Source: Mycosphaerelloides madeirae (lineage: Eukaryota > Ascomycota > Dothideomycetes > Mycosphaerellales > Mycosphaerellaceae). Taken from it: a DNA stretch of 64,000 nt. Position 1 is the stretch's first letter, and the number at the start of each line of letters is the position of its first letter. Both the position numbers and the translations under genes were made by a program. The notes below the pieces were generated by a model. It saw nothing but the letters and a program-made list of their open reading frames with translations. It ran no database searches and had not been told where the DNA came from. The stretch lies in the NCBI GenBank assembly GCA_002785995.1, contig NHNV01000032.1, forward strand, positions 248,001-312,000, given 5' to 3'. Shown piece by piece: positions 44,237-54,343 of the stretch.

Positions 44237-46742
44237 ATGGCCGTCTCAATGCTACATACGCCCTCTCGCGCCTCCACCTCCTCAGGCTCTTCCTTCGTTC
44301 CCATGACCCGACAGAATACCATGAGCTCCCAGGACGGTTCGCGCTCAATGCGTACATCAAAGAGGTATTCGGTTACCGCCTTGTACCTGTCCATGAATGC
44401 GAACCAGCGAGACCTGGAAATCGAAGATGACTTAGCAAGAGGTGAGGCATTGGAGTGAATTTGGAAACGCGGGACGCCCTTCTGACATACGTGATAGCCC
44501 AGAAAGCACTCAGAGAACTCAAGGCCAAGATATCATCTCAGTCTAAGAAGAACTTCGTGCTGGAGAAGGACGTGCGCTACCTTGATTCCCGTATCGCGCT
44601 GCTCGTTCAGAATCGCATGGCATTGGAAGAGGTAGGCAGAGCTTTTGACACATACACCTTTTGAATCGGCATCTAACAGCAGTGTAGAAGGAAGAAGTCG
44701 CGAGCCATCTCGACGACTCATTGGATCTCTCTGAGGGAACTTTCCCCAACGATGAGAAGACTCAGAAGTATGGCAATCTCATGTTCCTCCTGCAGAGTGA
44801 GCCGCGGCATATCGCACACCTGTGTCGACTCGTCACCATGGCCGAGATCGACCAGCTACTCCAGACTGTCATGTTCACCATCTACGGAAACCAGTACGAA
44901 AGCCGTGAAGAGCATTTACTGCTTACCATGTTTCAAGTAAGTGCAGTAAGCATGGTCGAGGTTGTTCCATCATGCTGATGAGTGTAGTCTGTCTTGACAT
45001 TTCAATTCGACAACACGCCAGACTACTCTTCGCTATTGCGAGCCAACACCCCAGTATCACGAATGATGACCACCTACACCCGGAGAGGACCCGGGCAGAG
45101 CTACTTGAAAACCGTCCTCGCCGAGCGGATCAATTCCTTGATCGAGATTAAGGATTTGGACCTGGAAATTAATCCTCTCAAAGTGTACGAGAGCATGATT
45201 GCAAAGATCGAGTCCGATGGAGGTGCCCTACCTGCAACTTTACCCAAGGGAATCACCGCAGAACAAGCGGCCGCGAACGAGAACGTTCAGCGAATCATTG
45301 CTCCCAGGATCGACATGCTTATTGAAATCGCGAACTCCTTCCTCGATACCATCATCGAAGGGCTTGAAGAAACACCATACGGTATCAGGTGGATCTGCAA
45401 GCAGATTCGAAGTCTGACACGGCGCAAGTACCCTGATGCGCAAGAACAGACAATCTGTACCTTGATCGGCGGATTCTTCTTCCTTCGATTCATCAATCCC
45501 GCCATTGTCACTCCCAGATCGTACATGTTGATCGACAATATCCCGGCCGATAATCCAAAGCGCACGCTCACGTACGTGGCGAAGATGCTGCAGAATTTGG
45601 CCAACAAGCCGAGTTACGCCAAAGAGCCCTACATGCAGAAGCTGGCTCCATTTATTGAGTCGAACAAAGAGCGGATCAACAAGTTCATGCTGGATTTGTG
45701 CGAAGTGCAGGACTTCTACGACACCCTTGAAATGGACAACTACGTGGCGTTGTCGAAGAAAGATCTGGAGCTATCCATCACGCTCAACGAAGTGTATGCC
45801 ATGCATGCTCTGATTGACAAACATGTGACTGCACTCGTGAGGGACGAAAGCTCACATTTGAATCAGCTCTTGTTGGAACTAGGGCCTGCCCCTCCGCAGC
45901 TGCCTCGAAAGGACAACAGAGCGATCAATCTGCCGCTCTACAGCAAATGGGAGACATCACTGGACGATCTGACCGCTGCCATGGACATCACGCAGGAAGA
46001 GGTGTTCTTTATGGAGGCGAAATCCACGTTCGTCATGATTCTGCGGTCTCTGCCAGCCAACTCCGTGGTTGCACGCAGGCCACTGCGGCTAGATCGCCTA
46101 GCCGAGGCGGCAGCGACTACGAAGAATGACTCAGTGATGGTCCGCAAGGGTATCCGAGCAATGGAGCTGCTGAATCAGTTGCAAGAGATTGGGACTGTCG
46201 ACAAGGAAGACAGCTTCGCACTGCTTCGAGATGAGGTCGAGCAAGAGCTTGTCCATCTTGGATCGTTGAAGGAGAAAGTCTTGACCGAGACCGGCAAGCT
46301 TGAGCAGGTCTTCCGCACGATCCGCGATCATAACACGTACCTGGTCGGTCAGCTCGAGACGTACAAGAGCTATCTCCACAACGTTCGTGGCCAGTCGGAA
46401 GGAACTGCAAAGCGTGGCCAAACGACCAAAGTTCTCGGACCGTACAAATTCACCCACCAGGAGTTGGAGAAACAGGGAGTGATACAGAAGAGCAATGTGC
46501 CCGAAAACAGACGAGCCAACATCTATTTCAACATCACCAGCCCGAGCCCTGGAACGTTCGTCATTAGTCTGCATTACAAGGGCCGCAACCGGGGTCTTTT
46601 GGAACTGGATCTGAAGCTGGACGATCTACTTGAGATGCAAAAGGAACAGCAAGAAGACCTGGATCTCGAGTACGTTCAATTCAACGTTTCGAAGGTTCTG
46701 CAGCTCCTGAATCGCCGCTTCGCTCGAAAGCGTAACTGGTGA
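44237..46742 (+). CDS. gap1: Ras GTPase-activating protein, IQGAP-related (Gap1 type)
   Basis: Four exons, 780 aa: 44237-44441, 44498-44631, 44688-44936 and 44988-46742 (2343 nt). Introns are 56, 56 and 51 bp. The N-terminal 75 residues are Ser/Thr-rich. A short coiled coil follows (ELKAKISSQSKKNFVLEKDV). The RasGAP domain spans about 130-460, with SLLRANTPVSRMMTTYTRRG carrying the expected arginine-finger region and GGFFFLRFINPAIVTP as the FLR...NPA motif. The C-terminal RasGAP_C domain (about 590-780) ends FNVSKVLQLLNRRFARKRNW. There are no calponin or IQ motifs. The length matches fission yeast Gap1. It should turn off Ras at the membrane. The family is conserved in growth polarity and mating. 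Confidence 0.92.
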
Positions 46743-46953
46743 AATGCGCCCGAACCATCGCCCATGTATCTGTACGATCAACCTTTCTACTGCGGTGTCA
46801 AGGAACGGAACGACGCCATGGACTTGACGGATCATTTCCTTTTCTTTCTTTTTGTTTTGAATCTTTGAGATACCCGGGAGAGTGTGACAATTGAAGTCTT
46901 GTATGATTACTTCCAGCTGAAACAGTGAGAAACAAGGGAATGGAGAAGAAGCG

Positions 46954-46991
<38 letters not shown>

Positions 46992-47563
46992 CAATCTTGA
47001 CCATGAAGAAGCAGAGAAACTGGCTGTAGATGTTGGCAGACATCTAGCCGTTTGGGGAAGTATGAGGGTTTGATGCATTGCAAAAGGCAGTCAAAGGCGG
47101 TCTGTCTTGCTTTTCGATAAATGAGTTCAGTTGGCTTGGACTGGGTCCGCCTAATAGCGACGAGAAACAGCGATCGTGGGGAGAGTAATCTGCTTGCTAC
47201 TGGCAGTGTACGATAGATTCAAAGAAATGAGTTTTGTTTGTTCAATGATATGTCTCATTAAGTTCTTCGCAAGGGAAGTGTGTGGCGATAAGAGTAGCCT
47301 TCGGATGAATTAGGGCAACATATCGCAATCGGGTCCGGATGATCACATGCTGTGGCATCCAAGCTCCCAAGATCGAGTCACGCTCCCGCTGTGTCACTCA
47401 ACCTTACCTACACAGCCCGCAAACTCGTATCCATTCATCCTCTCAACTACTGCTTGAACTTGTTGCTTGCTTCGACATCATCTCATATCGTCCTGGGAGT
47501 CTTCTTGCCTTTCCTGTAACGTCTAATTATCTTCTACAACACTACCGCGAGAGTCGACCGATC
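46743..47563. other. Intergenic with microsatellite
   Basis: 821 bp of RasGAP 3' flank and promoter of the next gene. It contains a (GAAA)n microsatellite listed separately. No gene is seen. Confidence 0.4.
46955..46991 (+). repeat. (GAAA)9 microsatellite
   Basis: Nine tandem GAAA units plus one base, lying in the 3' flank of the RasGAP gene. It is perfect over its length and a likely polymorphic marker. Confidence 0.95.
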
Positions 47564-48132
47564 ATGTCGTCGTCCATGCCCATTCCGAAGCGAAAGCAGC
47601 CTGTGAGTCCGAGTGCGTCGTCGAGTTGGTTCAGCAGCAGTTCGATGAGCTCGCCGGGTACGCCGAAGGGGAAGCAGAGGGCTGGTGAGGCTGAGGAGGG
47701 GTATTTGTCGGCGAGGAGGCCGTCGATGTTGGGTACGCTCTGCTTCTATGGTGAATTGGAGGAGCTTGGGCTGGGCTAACGAGTTGGGTTGTAGGGAGCT
47801 CGTTGTCTAAGTCGGAGTATACGGTTATCAACCTCGCTCATTCGGATGGACCGCCGAGATTGGTGAGTTGCTAGGAACGGATCTGATGAGAAGGAAGGCA
47901 GGTGCTAATGTGGACAGGTTACTTGCGTCAAAAGCTCGCAGGGCTTTGATTGGAATCAAGGTATGCCATCCCAGGCTTCATCCCAAGCTTTCAAGCTGAC
48001 CCCGAATGACTTACAGAGCTCTTCCTCCCATCCTACGCCGACTACGACTCCCAAGACCTGGAACACCGCCCCGATCCAGTCGAAGAGATTGTCCTGACGG
48101 ACGAGGAGGCAGCGTCCATCATGCCTCAATGA
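47564..48132 (+). CDS. Small conserved hypothetical protein, 131 aa
   Basis: Four exons: 47564-47732, 47795-47862, 47918-47960 and 48017-48132 (396 nt). Introns are 62, 55 and 56 bp. The N-terminal 55 residues are Ser/Pro/Lys-rich and disordered. The spliced C-terminal half reads SKSEYTVINLAHSDGPPRL, VTCVKSSQGFDWNQELFLPS and DPVEEIVLTDEEAASIMPQ, the kind of compact acidic block I associate with a small uncharacterised family in filamentous ascomycetes. Function is unknown. Three introns all resolving to one clean frame is good evidence that the gene is real. There is no signal peptide or membrane segment. Confidence 0.78.
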
Positions 48133-48993
48133 TAAATACGAATGACGCTTTTGCATCTGGGAATTCTTTTGGTTATAGCACGGTGTCCAGGAGCTGGGAA
48201 ACACGATGGATGGATCATGGATGAACGACACGCGATGCTTTTGGAAGGACTTTGAATTTGAGCATTCTGGAAGCTCTTCGCCGACCAAGAGGGAGCCTGG
48301 AGACATCACCTATGGTATATGCGGGATGCTTGTTGTTCTGGTGGGAGCTTGGGAACTCGGTGATTTGATATATGTATGTATGTAGCTCTTGGATCGATGG
48401 GCATGCTCTCTGCTCAATTTCTCAACGGACTGCTGTGCAGTTCTCTCATCCTGCATTTCCTCCCACTCCCTAATCTTCCTGTTCACTCCTATTTCCACCG
48501 CCATCCTCGAGTCCACCGCCCTTTCTACCACCCGTGCACGCCTTCCCCGCCTCACTGCACGATTCCGAAACCGGCAGCCGCAATAACGCCCCGGTGACGC
48601 AGCCTCTCGCGCCAAGATTGCTCGGCAGCGATAGCCGCATCCAGAACTCTATTTCCTCGAGCCAAGACCACAAAGGTAATTGTAGCTTCATCGAATCAGA
48701 ATCAAACCTCATAAATATCGTATCGACACGAGATATCACTATTCCTTCAGATGCTTTCAAATTGAGGCAAATACAATCTACTCGAGCCAAAATCGGGGCC
48801 TTATCGCAATTCCATCGAACCAGAAGCGAAGAACATTATCAACACTACTTCAGACACATTCGTTTTGATTGAGCGAAATGCCTTCTACTTCAGCTAGTGA
48901 AATGCGTGGAGAAATTTTCTTTCACCTCAATACGAAATCTTCCTCAAAGAGTGGTTGTGAGTGTTCGGGATGATCTGTAGGGCGGGAAGCACC
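48133..48993. other. Intergenic, possible helical minus-strand frame
   Basis: 861 bp. A minus-strand frame at 48310-48615 (101 codons) is charged and helix-like (REWEEMQDERTAQQSVEKLS) but has no start context or partner exon that I could prove. Otherwise nothing is seen. Confidence 0.3.
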
Positions 48994-51171
48994 TCATTCT
49001 TCCTGGGGATACTCGTCTCTCGGAAGCGGTGGACGAACGAAAACCTGTCCGATCAATCTCTGTTCTCCATTACCGGCATCCCGTAGAGCGTAGTCGAGGG
49101 AGCTTGCACCGAGCACGACTATTCTGTCACCCTCGGTGATTTGGGAGGGTCCATTTCCAATAAGTCCAGTGTCTGTGATGAACTGATACGGCCCCTGCAT
49201 TGCAGGACTGCTTCCAGCCAGGGGCGCGTATCTGATTTCGAGTCTGTCGTGGGATTCATCTCGCCATTGAAAGATGGCGGTGGATCTTGGGTCCCCGACT
49301 TCACCAGACATATTGTCGTCGCGATTGAGCTTTGAGATAAGTGAGCCCCAATGGAAATGGAGCTTCGCACAAGCCCTTGCACAGACGAGGAAAGCTTCAT
49401 ACTTTCTCGTCAAAAGCAGATTTTTCCTGGCCTTGTGCACAATTTCCCAAGTCAAGTCGGGCCAGGCGCGTGAGCTGCGAACGTTCGTTGTCTCCCTTTC
49501 GAATAAAATTCTTGGGCTGGCCTACAAGCTCCAGTTGTCGTTCTACATCCTCCGGACTTAGCTCATAGGTGCGCGTGGGAGGGACCTATAATTTCAAATC
49601 GCTCAGAGCGTGTTCGTAATCCTTCAAATTCTTTGCGGCACTTGTCCAATCCATCGTTTGACACAGGCGAGTCATCGTACGCAGCAAGTAACACAAGTCT
49701 TGTCCTCATAGCGTTCCGACGACTGGAGTCTCCAATCGTTTCCAATCGTCTGTCCAAAGCCCCAGCGCCCTGCGGGAAGTAGAGTCTTCACGCGCCAGCA
49801 ATATGTGATCGCTGTCCAGATCTCTAGAGCGTCCATTCAGCTCATGTCCATCTCGAATCACCCCTGCAACTCGACCAAGCGAGCATCCTTGTGCTTGCAA
49901 CCTCTGACTCGCGTGATCAATCACACAAACACCTGTCCCAGTTCGCCGCGCGATGAAATTCAACCTGAATGCTGCAATTGCAGAATTGAATGGACTACGC
50001 GGGTCGCTGATTGGTGTGGTATCTCCTGTAAGCGAGCCAACGACCGGTAGGGATTGTAAGCCTGTTTCGTCAAGGTTGGGAATCCATGAAGGCCAATTGC
50101 GCTTGCCTCCACGTCGATATTGTGAACGATTTGCGTGGCATAATGTGAGAAGATTAAGATTCCGGTGCACCTCAACTCGGTGTGTTGTGATTTCCTTCAT
50201 GAGATGCAATGTGGAGACCGTGTAGTCAATTTTGATTGGCTTCCACACGGGTTCACCAGTGAGACTCAGCAATGCGTACAACTTATCTCTCAGATCGGAC
50301 GATTCGAACATTGCTGTGCATTGCAACCAAGCAAAGTCGTCTTCCAGAAGAGCGCCCACACCCTGAGATAAAGGATCGTTGTAGTTCCGTAGTTCCGTAA
50401 GTCCGAGGGTCCTCTGAGCCCGAGCTCGCATGCTGTCCATTTCCGGGACGTGGGACACTTGGCCGGAAGCCAATTCTTTGGGAGTTTCCTTGGCCAACCA
50501 GATGAGCGAGGACGAAGGCAGTCTCGGGAAGCTACCACAAAGAATCAAAGGGTCCGCTACACCCATACATAGCTCCTGAACTACCCAGACTCTGCTGAAC
50601 CAGCGATGTTGCAACATGACACGTGATCCGTTCGGCGGGACTCTCGTCGCTACTTTCTTGTACCATGGAATGCTTTCGTCCTTAACGCATCGAGATTCAT
50701 CAATCATTGCATAGTCCCACCCAAGTCAAATGAGCACCTGGGTTGCGTTGCGATGTCTCCCATCCGCTTGACCTGCGAAGATCTTTCTCCCAGGTTCGCT
50801 TGATTGATACAGATCGCATCGATCCATACTCGTCACCGCTTACAGGGGACTCTCAAGACCTTTAATGCGTGGTACGGATTGTTCCTAATACCAAATGGAG
50901 TTCCCTTGATGATAATGGTCCGTGGTGGTTTCTCCTCGTCCCATGTGCACGATAGCGCCTCGTATTCTGTGCAAGCATTGATTGTTACCACCTTCAGGTG
51001 GCATCTTATGGGTTTCTTGGCCGGTCCAGGGAGAATCGTAAGCAATCGAATGGGGAACGACTTCGACTTCAGATCCAGATCATTGTATATATTGCTTCGC
51101 AAGCGAGCGGCCAAAGGTGAGACGCTGCAATATTTTTCGAGCTTTCTAGTATCCTGAAGTTCGCTCGCCAT
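48994..51171 (-). pseudogene. Broken heterokaryon incompatibility (HET) gene
   Basis: The minus strand from 51171 starts with a good HET-domain N-terminus: IRLLTILPGP, then YEALSCTWDEEKPP and NPYHALKVLR. A TGA at 50835-50833 interrupts it, after which the same frame continues VWIDAICINQANLGERS, the central HET motif. A frameshift near 50750 then shifts MGDI to NATQVLI, where a second TGA (50728-50726) replaces the expected Trp before LGWDYAM. The next 333 codons (50707-49706) are open and include WFSRVWVVQELCM and DLRDKLYALLSL. Further frameshifts near 49735 and before 49455 precede the C-terminal EGDRIVVLGASS and GQVFVRPPLP. HET proteins trigger non-self recognition cell death between strains; this copy cannot make one. 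Confidence 0.8.
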
Positions 51172-51745
51172 GGCTGGTATGAAATGAGGTACGGAAAGGT
51201 GCTGTCAAACGAAAAGCGCGATTCCGATGCAAGAAGTTGGCGCCCTTTGAAGTGTCGGTAACAGAATAACAGGTCAAGCGATGTCTGGCATTTGCTTTTT
51301 GATGTAAGAGGTGAGTATGCATCAGACTTCCTGAGATGGTCAAGTCATGCGGGAGGGCCGCAAAATATTGGAAAGACGTCCTTACTCAGATGCTTGTACC
51401 GTGAGGTAGCTGCACAGCCGCTGTGCGAGGTACAGCCCAGATACAAGGCATACCTGCACGAAAGCGCAGTTCTACGTACGACCTCTGTAGCATATTCGCA
51501 GGCGGTGGAATTTTGGTATCGGGACATCATGAGGAGTCTCTTCGAGCACATGTCGCTTATTGAGATTTGAAGCGGAGAACGGAGAGCAAGTAATTTGATG
51601 AAGAGAGAGAGAGTAGACCAACGTCAGAGAAGTGAAGGAAACATCCCAGGGCCGAAACGGCGCTAAGATACACTAGCTCCACTCCGATAACACCACTATT
51701 TACTTCCCTTCAACGCGCCATCAACAAAACCTCCACCAAGCCACC
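51172..51745. other. Intergenic, no gene seen
   Basis: 574 bp between the HET remnant and the kinetochore gene. A 92-codon plus-strand frame at 51292-51570 contains a P-loop-like string (GGPQNIGKTS), but nothing else supports it. Confidence 0.35.
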
Positions 51746-52496
51746 ATGTTCGTCGACTACGACAGCCATATGCCCCTGGACGGCGCTCGCGCAACCGAAT
51801 CCACCCACCGCAAAGTCGAACTCCAATCCCCCGCTGACCTGACCTACCTCATCGCCAACGTCTCGCGTGCCGCGCGCGAGAAGATCGATACGCATTTACC
51901 GCCTGATGCGGCGCCGGAGGGCGAGGATGCCATGAGGAGGAAAGTGGAAGTTTTGGTTGATGATTATATTCGTGAGACATTCAAGGCGGCGAAGGATAGC
52001 TTGTCGATTAATGGGATGGATTCGAGGGAGTTGGAGTTGGAGTTGGCGAAAGCGCAGGAGGGGGAAGGTGAGATACAATTTAGAGGAGAATGCTAGAGGA
52101 GATTTTGGGCGCTGATGTTGAGGAATAGAGCTGGAACCCTTCGATCATAAACTCGCGCAACGAGTTCAAGCTCTCTCTGCACAAATCGAACATCAAACCC
52201 TCGAGCTCGCGACTCTACGACGCGGAGCACCCCAGGAGACCGCACAAAATTTCACGAAGGCATTTGAGAAGCAGTCGGAAGAATATGAGGCGCGGCTGAA
52301 AGCGGATCGCGAGGCGAGATTACAAGCGGCACGCGCGACGAATGTTGAGGTCGAGAAGATTGAGAGGGTAGAGGAGATGTCGACCACGTATCAGAAAGGG
52401 ACAGAGAATTTGGCTGCGCTAAAGTCTGGGCTCGATGGCACTTTTGCGAAGATGGAGAAGGCGCAGAGAGCGGTGGGTACTATTGAGGAGAAGTGA
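51746..52496 (+). CDS. nsl1: Kinetochore protein Nsl1/Mis14
   Basis: Two exons, 51746-52067 and 52129-52496, giving 229 aa; the intron is 61 bp. The N-terminal LQSPADLTYLIANVSRAARE with KIDTHLPP is the characteristic Mis14 domain opening. The C-terminal half is a long coiled coil (about 115-200, Lys/Glu/Ala-rich with heptads). Nsl1/Mis14 is one of four subunits of the Mis12/MIND complex, which links the inner kinetochore to Ndc80. Length and the helix-only structure fit. The C-terminal tail ends IEEK, without the basic motif described for Spc24/25 binding in other species. Confidence 0.85.
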
Positions 52497-52671
52497 TGGA
52501 ATTTGGAAAATGATAAGAGATACCCTTGGGATGGAAGGCAAGGCAAGGCGTTTGGGAGTTGAATGAGTTGGGAAGCCTGACAAGCTGCTTGTAAGTAGAC
52601 ACTCCTATCTGGCTGATGCAACAACGCTACGATAGCGATCAACTTGCCTCTCGCTCTTCAGACTCTCTTCA

Positions 52672-52727
52672 CGAACGCACGAACGCACGAACGCACGAAC
52701 GGGCGAACGGGCGAACGGGCGAACGGA
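52672..52727 (+). repeat. 8-bp tandem repeat, 7 units, between two convergent genes
   Basis: Units CGAACGCA (three copies from 52672), CGAACGGG (three copies from 52696) and CGAACGGA (one from 52720) sit in tandem. The array ends 4 bp before the stop codon of the minus-strand secreted protein gene, so it lies in that gene's 3' untranslated region and downstream of nsl1. Confidence 0.93.
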
Positions 52728-52731
52728 CGAT

Positions 52732-53427
52732 CTACTTGCTTCTGCCCAGATACTCCCACGGAATCGGACCCGTCGCATTGCCAGCCAGGAGATCCACGCC
52801 CAGACATCCCTCCTCAACTTCCACACCCTCGATGTCGACATACATCCGCCACTCGGTCCCGTTCTTCTCCGAGCAGAATACGATTCCTCCATGTTCATTG
52901 CTCAGCAGACCATACGAAGGCAGCGAGTCGAGCTTCCAGCCATCTGTGATCGCGCCTGCAGGCATGGCGGCGGAGTGTGGGATCGTGTAGGAAACTTTAC
53001 CGCATTCGGGGTCGATATAGCTGTTGGCGAAGGTCAGTCAACAGGAAGGAGAATATGACATGGCTTTGGGAGAGACGTACATCTGCTGTCCACCTGGCAC
53101 GTAATCGGAGAGATAGAGGTTTCCGCCGTACGCGCTGGCGCCGACGTAGCTGGTCGACGTGATGTTCTTGCATGTGTTGACTGTGTTGTTGGGGCAGTAG
53201 ACTGCCGGGGCCTTTCCAACCCACAAGCCGGAGCCTGGTGATGTTGTTAGCGTTTGGGTCAGGTGGGTGATGGCATGTAGGCATTTTTGTTTACCGGCAG
53301 CATTGATCTGGCCGAACTGAAGGACGGAGGCAGAGCGAAGAGCGAGGAGGTAGAATTTGGTGGTGGCGCTGGCGGTCGTGGAGATGGCCGCGAAGGCGAG
53401 GGCGGCGAGGGCGGCGATGAGCTTCAT
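52732..53427 (-). CDS. Secreted protein of unknown function
   Basis: Three exons, 191 aa: 53427-53295, 53234-53081 and 53020-52732 (576 nt). Introns are 60 and 60 bp. The first 20 or so residues form a signal peptide (MKLIAALAALAFAAIS...). The mature part has VGKAPAVYCPNNT, a Tyr/Gly-rich block (SYVGASAYGGNLYLSDYV), then DPECGKVSYTIPHSA and a C-terminal domain with WKLDSLPSYGLLSN and WRMYVDIEG. Five cysteines are present in the mature protein. NT and NxT sites suggest N-glycosylation. It resembles cell-wall or extracellular proteins common in Dothideomycetes. No domain name is secure. Start and splicing are well supported by the clean frame. Confidence 0.82.
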
Positions 53428-54343
53428 GGTAAAGGTGATGGCCGGAGATGCGTTGTTGGTTGAACGAGTGTGTGGGTGTCGTGAAGTCGCGATGAATTTC
53501 GACTGCACTTGCTTGAGAGATGTCGGCCCAGAAGAAGGAAGGGAAGAGCGGGACAAGATACCTCATCACCCCTACTACTTGTAATTCTTTTCGTGCCACT
53601 GCAAGGACCCGCCCATACAAGCGAAACCTCCACCACCTGTCCGTACCCACCAAACACTACCGACGAGATATCTGAATTCCCAATCTCCCTCTCACGCTCG
53701 TATTGCTCCTTTGCTTCTGCAATATGCAAATACGAATCCTGTTGTTTGCCTTGGCCCTTCCTGAAGCGAGGATGGTGTAGTGAAAGTGAAGTCATGTTTC
53801 CCCAACTATATGCAAAGGTTACACTTGCTTTGTTTCATGAACGAGCATGGTTCAGAAGAAATCTTGCCAGGAATTTTGTTCTTCTGCTCAACAAAAAGTA
53901 ATACAGATCTCGTATCGAGGGAGAAAATGAGGAGCACCAATTCAATATCATCGTTTTCTTGCGGGTACCTGCAGCCAACGGAGCAAGCTTTTGCTTGTCA
54001 CACCTAACACCACCCAATGCTGTACTACCCCATTGCCCCTCCTCTCACTTCGGTTGGAGATGAAAAGATCACAAATCCTCGGGACATCCAAACGGTATTG
54101 ACCCAAAGCTCTACATCCTTCTTCTTCATGGCCTCCTGTTGCACGTCCTCCTGCCTCCACGGCCTTAGGGACTCTCCTTGTGCCGCTTTGCCATCACAGC
54201 GACCTGATTCTCATCTGGACACCTGCCGGCCTAGGCGATCGAGCTTTGTACTCACCACGGCGCCTTTAAAATTTCTTCCCGGAAGCGAGATTCAGGAGAG
54301 ATCATGGCATTCGGAAGAAGGTTCGTTCAATTCGTGTCTACTT
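53428..54343. other. Intergenic, no gene seen
   Basis: 916 bp of promoter of the secreted protein gene and 3' flank of the acyltransferase gene. A 130-codon plus-strand frame at 53509-53901 has no features. Confidence 0.35.

Noticed and set aside
43726..44430. 234-codon Pro/His/Ser-rich frame upstream of the RasGAP gene
   Set aside because: It overlaps the RasGAP first exon in another frame and its composition is what any C-rich leader gives. No domain or splice evidence.
48994..51171. Repeat-induced point mutation as the cause of the HET stops
   Set aside because: The stops are C-to-T type changes, but their contexts (CpG and CpC) are not the CpA preference of classical RIP and the region is not AT-rich.
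51292..51570. Possible P-loop protein (GGPQNIGKTS)
   Set aside because: The motif stands alone; no Walker B, no GTPase motifs and no plausible exon chain.
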